64,000 bases of DNA from Podocnemis expansa. Its lineage: Eukaryota; Chordata; Testudines; Podocnemididae. Below are positions 23,329 to 36,419 of the stretch, in pieces; within the stretch, counting starts at the first letter, position 1; each line of letters begins with the position of its first letter. The position numbers and the translations under genes were made by a program. The notes under the pieces are model-generated. The model was not told the DNA's origin, searched no databases, and worked only from the letters and a program-made list of their open reading frames with translations. The stretch spans positions 11,998,056 through 12,062,055 of the forward strand of contig ML681995.1 of the NCBI GenBank assembly GCA_007922195.1. Direction: 5' to 3'.

Positions 23329-26300
23329 ATAATATATATATTAAACACCCAGGCACAGATGAAAACTACTTTGCATAGGACCCACATCAGGGAGGAATTT
23401 CCAGGTGACACAGATGCAACTCTGATGACTCCATGCCACCCTCCTTCTTGGTGCTTGGTGTAGGGAATGTTGCCAGAAGAAAAAGATGAGATTAAAGCAT
23501 TCCTGCACCCCATCAATCCTCTGCTGCCAGAACAGCCCAGGGATGATGTAAATTAGAGTACTCCTAGTGATGCTCTAAACTAGACTGAGGATTGGAAGAA
23601 TGAACTGTCTCCTTGGCACCCAGCACTTCTTGGACATAATATGGAATCTGGGCTTGAATGTATTCAGTTTTACGGTTATTTCCTGGGAAAACAGAAACAT
23701 ATGGCACCACAAAACACCTAAACTCCAAGGAGTTAGAAAGCACCCCAAATTCTTATGGAAGCTCCAGAATGTAATCTATTTTAATTCGACATTACTTACT
23801 CTTCAGTTGTGACTTTCAGACAAACATATTTATGGACAGACAGAAAGAACAGAACTACACAGCGCCATGACTCTATTATTTCCTAACAGCCCTTAGAGCT
23901 GTACTAAGAATCTTGGCTCCCATCACTCCCCCTTAAACGCTTTTGGAATGAAGATTTAGTCACATAATGAAATTACTAGTTACTGTTTCTAGTATCCAAA
24001 ATATTTTGAATGCATTTGATTTAACTAGTTCAAATAGCCCTCAAAAATTCAAAAAGGAAAAATATTTGCAGAAAGCTGATTTTTAAAAAGTAGCACACTG
24101 GGCTTGGTGTTATATCCTGAAAAAATATTTATTTTTCAGAGCATTAACATGTTTAGCTTCTGACCCTGTACGTGATCAGCTTTATGCACTGTGAGATTCC
24201 TGGATGCCTGCAGTGTATAAAAGTTAAGAACATGCATGAATTGCGGCATTGGGGCACTAGCCATGTGAAGGGCCATCTTCTCAGTCAAGTGTAAACAACA
24301 TAATGCCATTGACTCCAAAAGAGCTGCACTAATGTAACCCTGTAGACAATCTCACATTTATTGGTAAACATCCTTAAAGCAAGATAGGGTTGCATCCCAG
24401 GGAATTCAGAAGAGAGATTTATTTCATAGTAAAGTGACCTTAAGCCACTTAACTCATAGAACTGGAGCATGTGTTAACTAGGCTGTGACATTTGGCTGTG
24501 TACCCTCTTATATCACAATCCTATTAACCCCATCATTAACATCTTGTAGGGTGGCAGAAGAAAAAGGGCAAGGCACAAGTTTATAGACACAGATGGGAAG
24601 TAATGATGATCACTGGTCAGTAGCAATCAGTAATGAAAGCTGCCCATTAGTTCCCCATATTCTAGCACTACAGACACATTTAATTAAGAATACTTAGCAT
24701 GCATCCCATATTTACCTTCCTCTCCAGCACAGGTCACTTGCTAAGATCATCTGAGTATACCACAGTAAATCAGTGTTCTGCCACTGCATGGGCCTCAAGT
24801 ATTAGTATGTCTTATTCCCTTCTGTTCTCTGCCTGTGGCACACACCTGTTTAATCTTCCATGGGCTGTAAATACTTTGGTCTAATCCTGGTTTTGGAGTT
24901 GGTGTGCAGGTGGCTGGGTTATGTTGGTGGCCTGTGGTACAGGAAGTCAGACAAAATCTTGTGTACCCTTCCGGACTTAAATTCTGACTTTGAACAGAAG
25001 CTTATTTAAATTAATACAAATTCAAAGTAAAGTAGGAATAACATACATAAATATCTAATGATAACTTATTCTATTGTCTTAATGTGCTGCATCATCACAG
25101 CGGAAACAGTTGCTCTGGCCATGGTAGTTTATAGTACATTGTGATAATAATGTTGTTTCGTCACTTGATAACTCTACAGGAGCAATACTGGCCAAATTGC
25201 TCACTGCTTTTCCTCTAAGCAGCACACTATTATTATCAAATCTACATATCTCCTGTTACGTTTGACATTATACACACAGGTAAAAAGATCAAATACTCTT
25301 GCTGGAAAGTAGCAACATCACATGACTTTACTTCTTACAATCCAGATCACCACTACACATTAACCAAAAACAGAGAGAGACAAAATAGACTGCTCCATAA
25401 GGCAGAGAGGCACAGCTCAGCTCTCCTTGTTCTAAGTTGATTTTTTCCAGTCCCGCTTTCCTACATGACTCCACAGTCTACAGGTCAGACCAGAAAACTT
25501 CCTTGCTTTTAAAGTGATAGCTGGCTCTTCATACACAGTCCTCAATACACCCCATATAAAATGTACTTGTATATTATTATGGCTATTATTAAAATTAAGA
25601 CTGCAATCATTCTCTAGTACTTTTCCCAGGTAGCATGAAAGAGGAAAACAAGGTTTTGTGCAGTTACATGACGTAGAAATAGGAAAATAATTTAAAAACT
25701 AAGCCATTTTAACTCTAGTGGTAGAGGTTGCTAAAAGTCTGATACTTTTATTTATTTCATATATTTATTGCTGAACTTATTTTTTACATTTTGCAAAACT
25801 AAAGAAGAAGAAAAGGAAACAAAAGAGAAGCCAGCTCTTTGGCTGGCTTAAATCCATGTAGCTCCCTGACTTCAGCATTTTACAGCAGGTCAGAATTTGA
25901 TCCCAAGTGTTTAGAAGTGCATGTGCCAAAGACCTGACTGATATGAGATTTCAAGCTGTCCAAAAGCAGTTTGAATGGAAATGCTGACTAACTCTGATTT
26001 CTCCCAGCCCAGCTCGTAGGCAGTGCTATAAAAGAGAAACATTTGTGCATTTCAAATGTCATCTTGTAAAATCAGCTCCTGTGCAGTTCTTTCACATTTT
26101 TTGCATGTTCCTATGCAGTGACCAATCTGAGGCTGCATCACTGAGATCACAATGGAGTCTAATATTTGTAACTAGTCCTAATTTCTGTTTTTATTTGAAG
26201 GGGCCAGAAGCTTGCTGCCACCATCTGAATTCATGGTCCTTTGATGGAGCTAATCAATATCAGCTGGATTGTTTTCTGTTACCCCCCCCCCAAAATGGTG

Positions 26301-27122
26301 GTCTTTGAAATATCCCATCCATGGTTTAAACCAACCATGTACTCAGTTTCCTTAGTTCTAATGGGAATTAGATCACCAAAGCCCTTACACTGCTTTGAAA
26401 ATCTCACCCCAGGCTGCTTCACGCTCTGCTAGAAGGCATTGCTATTGCAATTTTAACATCTACAGTTACCTGAAACAAAAAAAGTGCATATGTTTATGTC
26501 CTCAATCATTTAATGAATACCTTAAATATTTTTTCATATGTGTGTGGCAGACATTTGCAATGATATGCAACCATCATGCCAATCTCTCTCTAAATAAGTG
26601 CTTGTATTCAGTCTTCTTGGACATATCAGTGTACCCTGTAGGAAAAAATCAAGCCTCAAGATTCCCACATAGCTTCCAGACTTTTTCCTTATAAAAGCTC
26701 AGCTGATGTTTTCTCTCACAACCAACTTTTGTTTTATTATGTTTATGGACCAGCAATAATGCATAATATTTGCACTTGCCATATCTTGTTTGGGACTATG
26801 TTGCACAGCAATCAGATGTGTAACTGTGCTCAGATAGGCATACCCATGCTAGTTTCGATTAAGCTAAAAATAGCATGGAAGACATGGTGGGCCAGCCCCA
26901 GTATTGGCTAGCAATGGGAATACGCACCCAACATTCCAGGGGAGCTTGCACAGAAATATGCAAATGTTACTAAATAGCTTCACTGGAAGAGATTTCACTC
27001 AAATCTTATGGAGAACAAGTTTTATTAAGAACTGAAAATGATTTTCAAAAGAAGATTGCAGATTCTATTACTCAAGGTTCAATCCTGGAAGTATGGTACA
27101 TTTGTCAACTTGGATAGCAACT
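23329..27122. other. AT-rich sequence without recognised gene
   Basis: No transposon ends or exons recognised. A C10 run occurs at about 26281. Frames up to 99 codons (26395-26694) have no motif. Confidence 0.5.
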
Positions 27123-27497
27123 GGGTATGTCTACACAGCATCGCAAACCTGGGTCTTAGGGACCTATGCTTGTGGACTTGATGTTTCAAAGCTCTACATG
27201 CTATTGTAAACCTGGATTTACAATCTCTGGATCTAGGTGTCACTACCATGTTAATGTGTTCATACTGCACAGATCTTTTGACTCAGGCCAGTGGCTTGAA
27301 CTGTAGCCACACTGCAAAATAAAAGGACTTGGATCAAAGTCTAAGCAGGACTCAAGCTCAGATCCTCCTGCCTCCAAAGGTGGGTCCTAGGACCCAGCTC
27401 CTGAGTTCTTAGTGACTCAAGTCAGACATATTTGACCGGGGGGTTGGGCTAAAACCTGAGTCTGACCCTGGGATTACAACGCAGTGTAGACATACCC
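27123..27497. mobile_element. TATGTCTACAC MITE
   Basis: Termini GGGTATGTCTACACAGC and GTGTAGACATACCC are perfect over the first 11-12 bp. About 375 bp, with inverted phrases inside but no TTCGAA arrays. The 3-bp flanks (ACT and TAA) do not match. Confidence 0.75.
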
Positions 27498-28110
27498 TAA
27501 GTGTCAGCATGAGGTCTTTATGTAGGTATAGATGGTTAATGAAACAGACAAGATACCTACTTCCATGTGTATCCCAAACAACAACCACTCACACTTGCAG
27601 TTTTTGTGTAACCCATGTGCCTATATGAGGAGTGCCTCTTTAGAAGATCTTTTGGAGCTGGGTTGCTCTTTCTGGGTCAGTGTTCCTACTGAAGGACTGG
27701 GAGGTGGTTGGGTACAAGCCCACCCAACTACTAAATCCCACCCCCCAGCCTAAGAGGAGGAGGCACTGGACCCAGCTTCAAATGATTCCTGGGGGCAACT
27801 AATGAATAACAGGGACAGGTGTGAAGGTCACAGGTTTAAAACAAGGGATTCGGAAAGAGACACCAAGCACAGAACCCCAGACAGCGCCCACTGCTCCCAG
27901 AAGGTATCAAGGGAGCCAGCAGATGCTCCCCAGAGGAACTCTGCCCAGAGACATGAGCGAACAAGGGACCAGAAACAGGCCCCACAGTCACAGACACCCC
28001 CCTCTGCCAGCCTCCTCTCCCTGGTCCTATAGATGGCCACCTTTGCAAGGGCCGGGAGGAGGTTGACAAGGAGGTCCCACGACTTTGTGGGGCCATGGAT
28101 GGGGAGTGCA

Positions 28111-28118
28111 TATAAAAA
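28111..28118 (+). promoter_or_regulatory. TATA-like box
   Basis: TATAAAAA in a GC-rich context, within the LTR-like module. Confidence 0.35.
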
Positions 28119-28464
28119 CAGGTGGGAAAAAGTTCAGTCAGAGCTTTTTTAAGAGGTTGTGAAGCTGGGTCAGTGTTGCTGGGCAGACTTAGCTGCCTAG
28201 AGCCTGAAGTTTCTAGCACATGGTATGTAGCTTTGAGTATGCTCCACAAGTTTCTCCCTTCTAGCTCTGCAGTCAGATCCCTCAGAAGGCAAGAAGCTGA
28301 ACTGGGGGGGGGGGCAGTGTGTGTGGTGGGGGTTGTTGACTAAGTAAGCTGTGGGCAGGAGTGCTCCCCGCCGAGGAAGGAAAGTCTCCATGGACTTATA
28401 CTGAGGATTTCTGCTGCCAAAGGAAGGGAGCTGCTTCTTTGAACACAACCATCTGGACTTTGTG

Positions 28465-28470
28465 AATAAA
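28465..28470 (+). terminator. AATAAA polyadenylation-type signal
   Basis: AATAAA about 350 bp downstream of the TATA-like box; consistent with an LTR R region. Confidence 0.3.
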
Positions 28471-28475
28471 GATCA

Positions 28476-30028
28476 TAACAGACTCATGTGGATTTATGAA
28501 ATAGCCACATCATTTTATAGATCTGTATAGTAATTATTTTGCTTGCTTTCATCATAAGGTTTATGAAGTTAATATTTAATACAGTTCATTTCTTTTGATT
28601 TCATTAACTTTGAACAGTCTTTGCTGGGAGTCCTTTTAGGACTGAGTCCTGGGTCTCCATTTGCTCCTCTGTGGAAATTGTGGTTTATTTCTGTTAGGCA
28701 CTTGGGAAAGGCACTAGAGGTAAACTCTAGCCCACCTCAAGGTTACATTTGTACTCCAGAGAGCCTAGGGACTGCTCCTTTGGCATGTCTCTGGGACGTC
28801 ATCGCCAAGTGGATGAGGAAGAAGAAAAATGGTGCTCGGTGTGGTGCAGGCCAAGTGCAATAGTGGGAACAGTCTCTGGTACCTTGAGCTGAATAACAGA
28901 GAACTGTACCGAAGGTCACACCCCTTACCCTTCTCTGCCAACTAATGTTCCTCTAGGGTGGGGTGGCTTCACATCTCTGTAAACCAAAGACTGTTAACCA
29001 CAAGTTCGCTCTGAAAATGTTGTTAACCATATAAAGAAAGCCTGAGAAGTTTTTTTGGTTTTGGGGTTTTTTTTTAAATTCTCCTTGGTTTGTATATTAG
29101 AAATTCAGGGCTTCTCCAACTTTCCTTTTCTGGGCTATTCTATAGATGACTGGAAAATTTATAGGATGACATCTGAGAACTCATTAAATCAGATTGATTA
29201 AGAAGTATGTGATTATTACTCAGACTGCTCTTTCTTTCTGGGTATTTATATGACTTCGATCAGCTTGGTGAAACTGAGACAAGGTGGCAAGAAGCCAGTT
29301 ATGGCCTTGGAGTAAATTACAATAGCTCAGGAGCTTCTCTAACTTGTCCCAGTTGACAGCAGTCCCATAGGAAATGTCCACCACCCATAGTGCGTTGTAT
29401 TCAAGCCCCTCCTCCTCTTTGTCCCTGCCTACCCTGACACAAACCCTGAGCTGGGAACTTATAGGGAAGACAGCATAAGAGGATCTAAGCCTGTGCTGAA
29501 GGAACCACCAGCTAAAAGGACATGGCCAGTCTCTGCTCCCTCTCAATGCCATGAGTGGCACAAAAGGAAAGGACAAGTCAAAGAATCAGCCCCTACATAC
29601 TAATGTTACAAAACCTGTTCCCAGTAAACAGTGACACCTCAATACAAATTAAATATGCAACAAATATTACAATGAAACTATGCCCTAACCCTGAAATCTC
29701 CCATAGCATCTGCTTCTTATTTATTGTTGCCTGTAGAAAGTCCCACTAATATAGTATACAGAAATCAATGGGATTTAGACATCTAAATCCCTTTGAGGAC
29801 CTGGGCCAGTGAACCTAACAGAATACTATTTGCCTAGTATTTGTGGAACACGGTTCTGAATTTTGTTGGGTCCACTAGTTACTGTCAGAATATAAATAAA
29901 TTATAACAATAACTGCTGTATAACGATACATATGCAGTAGAGCAAGAATAATCCCTGTGTCTACTATCTTAGACCTGATCCAGTTTACACAGAAATACAC
30001 AAGTGCCAAAACTCCCATTGAGCTGAAT
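28476..30028. other. No recognised gene
   Basis: Old repeat scraps near 29755-29815 (ATCAATGGGATTTAGACATC) and 29970-30025. Otherwise nothing recognised. Confidence 0.5.
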
Positions 30029-30445
30029 GGGTATGTCCACATGAGTCTTTTATTTTGAAACAACACTGGTTGTTTCGAAATAAAAAACTGAATGTCCACA
30101 CGACATTTTCTTATTTCGAAATGACAGGCTCTGTCATTTCGAAATAAGAACCGTCATTTCGAAACAGCTTAAACCCCATTCGTTTCGAAATAACTCCATT
30201 TGGACATGTTGTTTCGAAACAACACCATTGTTTCGAAACAAGTGTTTTGAAACAACATGTCCAAATGGCCTTATTTCAAAATAGCCATTTTGAAATAACA
30301 GCTGTTTTGAAAGCAGGCTTTCCCTTAATTTGAATTAACATTTTCTTAATTCAAATTAACTTATTTCAAAATAAGAACTTTATTTTGAAATAACTCATTT
30401 CGAAATAACTTATTTCGAAATAATGATGTATGTGAGGACATAGCC
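30029..30445 (-). mobile_element. TTTCGAAATAA-type palindromic MITE
   Basis: Termini GGGTATGTCCACATG and GAGGACATAGCC flanked by AAT on both sides (30026-30028, 30446-30448). It is the reverse complement of the 3655-4101 element along its length (shared CCTGCTTTCAAAACAGCTGT and ACATGTCCAAATGGCC), and it keeps more intact TTTCGAAAT words, so it is the better preserved copy. Confidence 0.87.
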
Positions 30446-31179
30446 AATGAGATAAGACCCTGAGATTAGACTATTTTGTGACTACCATCCACAAGGCAAA
30501 TCATATGATGGTTATTTCCAAAAAGTCAAAACATGAAGTTTGTGGTTTGGGGACTATAGAAAACATGTAAACATGAGAAATGAAAAATGCCAAAATGATG
30601 GTAATTAGGTCTATAAAGTTTTCTAATAGCCTTTTAGAGGCTTTGATCTCACTACTGTTCAACTCAATGGAAAAATATCCATTGACTTTATTGCTGTGGG
30701 ATCATGCCCATAACCCTGATGCTAAGGTTTCCAAAGCAGGCAATGCAGTGTGATTCTAAAGCAAATGAGTGTAGTAAGTCAAGCTTAGTCCACAATGTTC
30801 ACCAAGTCATCTAATGAAATCATCAACATTAATCTGGCACATTTCATTAATCTGTCTGCTTTTGAATTAATTTATGAATTTAGAACGCCAGGAGTGTAAT
30901 CTTTATACCAAGAGCACTCAGGAAGTAAATGATCACCATAATGTTCTTGAGTGGAATATGACTGTGGTAAGCAGCCAGATCTTTTGCAACCTTACTGGTC
31001 TTATAATCACAGACATAGGCCTCAAGTCAGGGGGAAAGCTTCTGTATTCAAGGACGCTTAAGCACACATTGAACTTTAAGCTCATGCTAAAGCCATCAGA
31101 AACAAAGCACTTGGAAACAGAAACAAAAAATAAGTGAACATGGCAAATACTTATTTCTCAGCTTATACTATTTTTAGTT
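30446..31179. other. No recognised feature
   Basis: AT-rich. The 87-codon frame at 30874-31137 has no known motif. Confidence 0.45.
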
Positions 31180-32510
31180 ATTTTAGGAGAAGAGCAACCA
31201 TAATGTTCTCTTTAAAACAGGAAACAAAGAGGATACAGGGAATTATAGACCAGTCATCCTAACCTCTATCCCTGGAAAAATATTGGAACATATTATTAAA
31301 TAATCAGTTTATATACACCTAGGCAATAATAGGGTGATAAGACATAAACATTAGGTTTATTTGTTCTTGGCAAATTAATGTAACCAACATGAATTTGTTA
31401 AGAACAAATCATGCCAAACTAAATCTATTTTCTTCGTCTGACAGCATACCTGGCCGAGTGGGTGGTGGGGAAGTGGGTAGATGTGATATCTTAGTTTTAA
31501 TAAGACTTTTGACTGTTTCAGGATATTTTCATAAGTAAACTAAGGAAATGTGATCTAGAGATGAAGCTACTGTGGCTAGATGCACAACTGTTTGAAATAT
31601 GACACTCAAAGGGTATTAAGTAATGGTCCACTACCTAGCTGGGAGGACGTATCTAGTGTGGTTACAGAGGGGCTCAGTCCTAGGTCTGGTACTAGTCAAA
31701 ACTTTCATTTGTGACAGGGATAACAGACCAGAGAATATTCTTATAAAACTTGTGGCTAGCACTAAGCTGAGAGGGGTTGCAAGTACTTTGGAGGACAGGA
31801 TTAGGACAGGATTAGCATTCAAAATGGACTTGAAAAAGAGAATTATTCTGAAATCAATGAGATGACATTCAGTACAAACAAGTGCCAAGTACTTTGTTTA
31901 GGACAGGGCAAAAAACAAGTGCACTATTAGAAAATGGGGACTACCTGACAAAATTAAAAGGATCTGGGAGTTATAGTAGATCACAGACTGAATATGAATC
32001 AACAATTGGGTACAGTTGTGAAAAAGATTAATATCACTGTGGAGTGTATTAACAGGAGTATTGTAAGAGTCAGACATAAGAGGTGATTGTCCCACTCTAC
32101 TTGTCAATAATGAGATCTCAGCTGGAGTACTGTGTCCAGTTCCTGGCACCACGATTTAGGAAAGATGTGGCTAAATTGGAAAGAGTATCGAGAAATAAAA
32201 ATTACAGATTTAGAAAACCTGGTCTATGAAAAAAGATTAGAAAAACTGGGAATGTTTGTCTTAAGACTAAGAGGGAACCAGATAACAAATAAAATAATTA
32301 TTTAACTGTAAGAGTAATTAACCACTTGAATTTACCAAGAGTTATGGTGGACTCTCCATCACTGACTCAAACCAAGACTGGCTGTTGTTTTTTTTTTTTT
32401 TAATTTGTTCTAGAAATTATTTTGGGGGCAACTCTATGGCCTGTGTAATAGAACAGATCAGACTAGATGATCAAAATAGTCGTTTCAGGCTTTGAAATCT
32501 ATGAACAGAC
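31180..32510 (+). pseudogene. Decayed CR1 reverse transcriptase region and 3' end
   Basis: Translation near 31206-31290 gives the CR1/L2 reverse transcriptase phrase GNYRPVILTSIPGKILE, and GLVLVKTF with following residues near 31680 corresponds to the segment around the catalytic loop. The 3' end CAGACTAGATGATCAAAATA...GAAATCTATGAA (32458-32503) is a CR1 tail. Between these the frame is broken by many stops and indels, so no protein is made. In CR1 the enzyme copies its own RNA at a nicked target; the endonuclease domain is absent here. The 5' border is approximate. Confidence 0.78.
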
Positions 32511-32584
32511 TTTAAATATGTTAAGTGCTGTAGGGAAGAGATGTTGATTAGCTGTTCTCCATGTCTACTGAAGGCAGGACAAGA

Positions 32585-32745
32585 AGCAAAGGCCTTAATC
32601 GGCAGTGAGGGAGATTTAGATTACACGCTAGGAAAAACTTTCTTACTGTAAGAGTAATTAAGCAGTGGAGTAGGCTTCCACGACAGGTTGGGGAATCCCC
32701 ATCATTGGAGGTTTTAAAGAACAGGTTGGGCGAACGCCTGTCATG
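32585..32745 (+). mobile_element. CR1 3' fragment
   Basis: ACGCTAGGAAAAACTTTCTT, GTAATTAAGCAGTGGAGTAG and CATTGGAGGTTTTAAAGAAC follow the order of the 3' part of CR1 ORF2 and its untranslated region. About 160 bp, diverged and lacking the terminal ATTCTATG tail. Confidence 0.75.
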
Positions 32746-33493
32746 GATAGGCCTGCTTCAGTGCAAGAGTCCAGCCCGAGTAACTTTTTGAGGTACTTTT
32801 CTCTTATTCTGTGATAAGTCAGGGCTAGACAAGGCACAAGTGGAGACAGAACACATTCTAGTGACTGGCGGATTGCTTCCAATAACAAACCCAGCCATAA
32901 AATGGGGCCAATACAGAACTTGCTTTACTTCTACACTGCTATAAGCCCATTCACTTCAATGAAGTTACTCATGATTTGCCGCAGGGTAAGTGATACCAGA
33001 ATCAGGTCCAATGATTTCTTTTCATTCTCTGAGGCTAAGCATTTAATAGCTTTTCATAGTACTTCAAACATTGCTGTTACTAGCTGTCATGTTTTCTACT
33101 TGCTTCTCTGATCTGAGGCAGATTTTGTTGTCACTTACCTGCTTCAAAGAACGGAAAACCATTTTGTTTTCTTTCTTGGAGACAAGTACATATTTAATTT
33201 TTCATGTGGCATTCTCCTTAGATACATACTGTTTTCTCCTGTGCTGAACAGCCCATAATAGGGAGTAAACAATCTGTGCTGAATATCTATCTGGAAATGT
33301 TTCTAACTCATTGCAATTAACTATATCAGTTCCAGGGCTACAGTAGAAGCCAGCTTTTCTCTCTATGAGCAAGTGGCTGAGAATAAATTATGTGTTTTAA
33401 ATTGTTCTTTGTCAGCACATTCACAAGTCTCAGGTAAGGTCTCCATCCCCCAAAATAAAATTAAGTGGAGTTAAGATTCATTTGGTTTGGCAT

Positions 33494-33553
<60 letters not shown>

Positions 33554-34639
33554 AACCTAAGCACATAAGAGGCAATGCTTAAAAGTGAGGCCACATGAGG
33601 CCCCAGAATAAAAGTGTACCTACACCTCAAACTGACTTAATTTACCCTTGTTTCTAGGTTTAGTCCTCTATTTTATGCAGAGAAGGGGATGGATAAATAA
33701 TTGCTTATGCCTATATGTAACTATTTTAAGATAAATGGAAATACAAGATTTGGGACATACCTGGGATGACTGTAAATCTTGATATCAACATTTTATGTTT
33801 ACTTTCTAAAATTGCAACATTGTGGTTATGGATTCTGTTCCTGCCCTCCTCACCCACATATTGCATAAAGACATTAAATATACTGAACTTTTCAATTGCT
33901 TTGGGCAGCTGTGACAGTATTGCCTATTAAAGAATTAGAACAGGAAATATGCCAATCATGAATCAAACTACAATTCCATGATTATGTAAACATACACACA
34001 CATACACACACTTTCCTCACTAATGGCATGCATTGGGTGAACAACATTCGAGGAGAAAAGATCCCAAAGTTCATTCTGAAAAATGCAATTTGTACAGAAT
34101 TAATGACAGATGTGAATGAAATTACCAATAATAAATGCAGATGCTTCTAAAACATTGTACTATTTGAATCCAACACACTGCTTTAAATATTCTAAGAGAA
34201 GGTTTTCTTCAGCACAGCAGAGCTAGTTTTGTATCGCCTGGGCCAAACTCAATATTCCATTTCCTCTTAATGGGACAGTGAGAGTTATGGATTTGCTAGT
34301 GAAATAAGCTATTTATTCCTGTTACTGATCCTGAAATCCAGACAAAATTATGTTTTTCTGCAAAAAAAATCAAAAGGTGTGACTGACTGATCCTGCATCT
34401 GAACGTAGCTCAAATATTTTGATGTTTTTTAAAATATCTAATACAAATTTGCCTTGCATAAAGGTAAGCAGCAGGCGTTTTGACTCAAAATGACAGCTGC
34501 ATGGGAACTGGATTTTTCATTTTGTAAGAATTTGTGAAATATTTTTTGTTCCAGAATAGAAAAAGAAATTCAAATATTCCATCCATTAATATTCCAAAAA
34601 GCAAATCTGTTTTGGGCAAAATATTTTGTTTAGGTAAAA
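32746..34639. other. No recognised gene
   Basis: Contains one AAAG microsatellite, a short CA-rich run near 33991-34010, and an old repeat scrap at 32900-33010 (CATTCACTTCAATGAAGTTA). Confidence 0.5.
33495..33555. repeat. AAAG microsatellite
   Basis: About fifteen perfect tetranucleotide units; likely length-polymorphic. Confidence 0.95.
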
Positions 34640-35490
34640 CTGAAACACCAAAATAAATACAATGGATTTCAACAAGGCATACTTTAACACACTAGGGAGT
34701 TGGTAGGTAAGATCCCATAGGAAGCATGTCTAAGAGGAAAAACAACTGAAGACTGTCAGCAGTTTCTCAAAAAGACAGTATTAAGGGCAAAAGAGCAAAC
34801 AATTCCACTGCGTAGGAAAGACAGGAAACATGGCGAGACTACCTTGGCTTAAGCAAAAGATTTTCAATAATCTAGAAATAAAGAAAGAGTACTACAAAAA
34901 GTGGAAATTAGGGCAAATTACAAAGGACAACAATACACAATAGGGGAAAAATTAGAAAGCCTAAGACACAAACTGAGGTCAAACTAACTGAAAGCATAAA
35001 GGGTAACAAGAAAACATTCCTTAAATACATTAGAAACTAGAGGAAGACTGAGGACAGGATAGGAACATTATTCAAAAAAGAGGGAAAAACAATAACACAA
35101 AATGTAGAAATGGCAGAGGAACTAAACGATTTCTTTGTTTTGGTTTTCACCAAGAAGGTTTGTGGTGATTGGATGCCTGATGTAGCGAAAGGCAGTAAAA
35201 ATGGAAGAGGACCGGAAGCCAAAACAGGGAAAGAACAAGTTAGAAATTACTTATACAAGTTGGATGTCCTCAAGTCTCCAGGGCCTGATGATATGCACCC
35301 CAGAATACTTAACGAGCTGACTCAAAAAATATCTGAGCCATTGGCTATTTTTTTTGAAAACTCATGGAAGACTGGAAAAATCCCAGAGGACTGGAAAAGG
35401 GCAAACATAGTACCCATCTATGAAAAGGGAAATAAGTACAACCTAGGGAATTACAGATCAGTCAGCTTATCTTCTGTACTAGGAATTGCT
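34640..35490 (+). pseudogene. CR1 ORF2, central part, broken
   Basis: Frame pieces read as LINE ORF2. [11 protein letters not shown] (about 35000) is followed by a stop. The frame from 35110 carries ELNDFFVLVFTKK, VLKSPGPDDMHPRILNEL and EPLAIFFENSWKTGKIPEDW, then NYRSVSLSSVLG, the start of the reverse transcriptase domain. It breaks off at about 35490 in mid-domain; the next expected residues are found only after 36410. Upstream (34720-35040) the frame is decayed, and endonuclease sequence is absent or unrecognisable. The 215-codon frame runs on past 35490 into unrelated sequence. Confidence 0.85.
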
Positions 35491-36410
35491 ACAAATTATT
35501 ATTTTGCTGACTTTCATAGCATGTTTGCAACTGTAGAAATTATGGCCTTGTGTGCCATAAACAGGGGTTCTCCAACAAAACGAGCAAAAAAATGGGTCTT
35601 CTTCCTCTCCGTCCTCCATGAGAGGGAAAATGAGACTAACAGAAAAGGGCAAAGGTCTCTTATGCCATCTTTTGGCAATGCTTGTGGTTCAGCTTATCTG
35701 CCTGCTCTAGTGTCTTTGAGCAGGGTTAGGGTCTGCCTTCATCCTCTCCTTTGGTAATCTGTGCTTTATACCTGCTCCATTCAATCTCAGGGGCAGCAGG
35801 GGCTGCAACTGCCTCTCTCTTTACTGATTATCAGTCTCTGGTTCTCCCCCCCCCCCCATCCCTCCCCTTTCCTGTGGGGAACTTTCCCTTTTTAAACTTT
35901 CTCCCTGCCGGCAATGCAAGTGTCTGGTTAGCACCGGCTGAACTCATATCAGCTCATCAGCCTCTTCTCTGCTAGTGAGGTTCTGCTCCCTCCACACCAT
36001 GTCATCTTGGCATGCTACCTATACCTAATCCATAACTGTGTTCAAGGAAAATGTGTGCAGAAGTCCTAATAAGCCAAAGGAGGTACTGTAAACTACTGCA
36101 CACTATGTACATTTAGTTTCTTATTGTGTATTACAACGAAGACAGATGCATAAATTGGGCAGTCTGCCACATGAAATATAACTGAGAGGAGGACTTCTTT
36201 GGAACGGGTACTGCATATGGTGAAGATTTTCATGGATTTGAGAAGTTTCTTTCTGTGTCTGTCTAAACACATCTATCCCATCTCTGCATAGTAATGGAAT
36301 GGAGGCAGATCTGCAGTGAGCATTGATGAGCACACTGGGGACATAATGGCTAGCTTGTCATCTTGTATGGCACATAGTATTTTCAGAAGGCAACACACAT
36401 AGCTAAGGCT
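35491..36410. other. ~0.9-kb insertion inside the CR1
   Basis: Separates reverse transcriptase motifs that are adjacent in intact CR1. It contains no recognised transposon ends. A C11 run occurs at about 35848. Either an unrecognised element inserted here, or two CR1 pieces were brought together by deletion and rearrangement. Confidence 0.5.
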
Positions 36411-36419
36411 TGAAGTGGG

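Larger units (their letters stand above)
27700..28475 (+). repeat. LTR-like promoter module, possible solo LTR
   Basis: A GC-rich block with a TATA box (TATAAAAACA at 28111) downstream of a G-rich stretch, then about 350 bp to a polyadenylation signal (AATAAA at 28465). This order (U3-like, TATA, leader, AATAAA) is that of an LTR. The borders are not defined and no duplication is evident; a 5' exon of a host gene is the alternative, but no coding frame supports it. The frames at 27836-28249 and 28122-28343 carry no domain. Confidence 0.35.

Noticed and set aside
35491..35757. End of the 215-codon CR1 frame treated as protein
   Set aside because: After about 35490 the frame runs by chance into unrelated inserted sequence.
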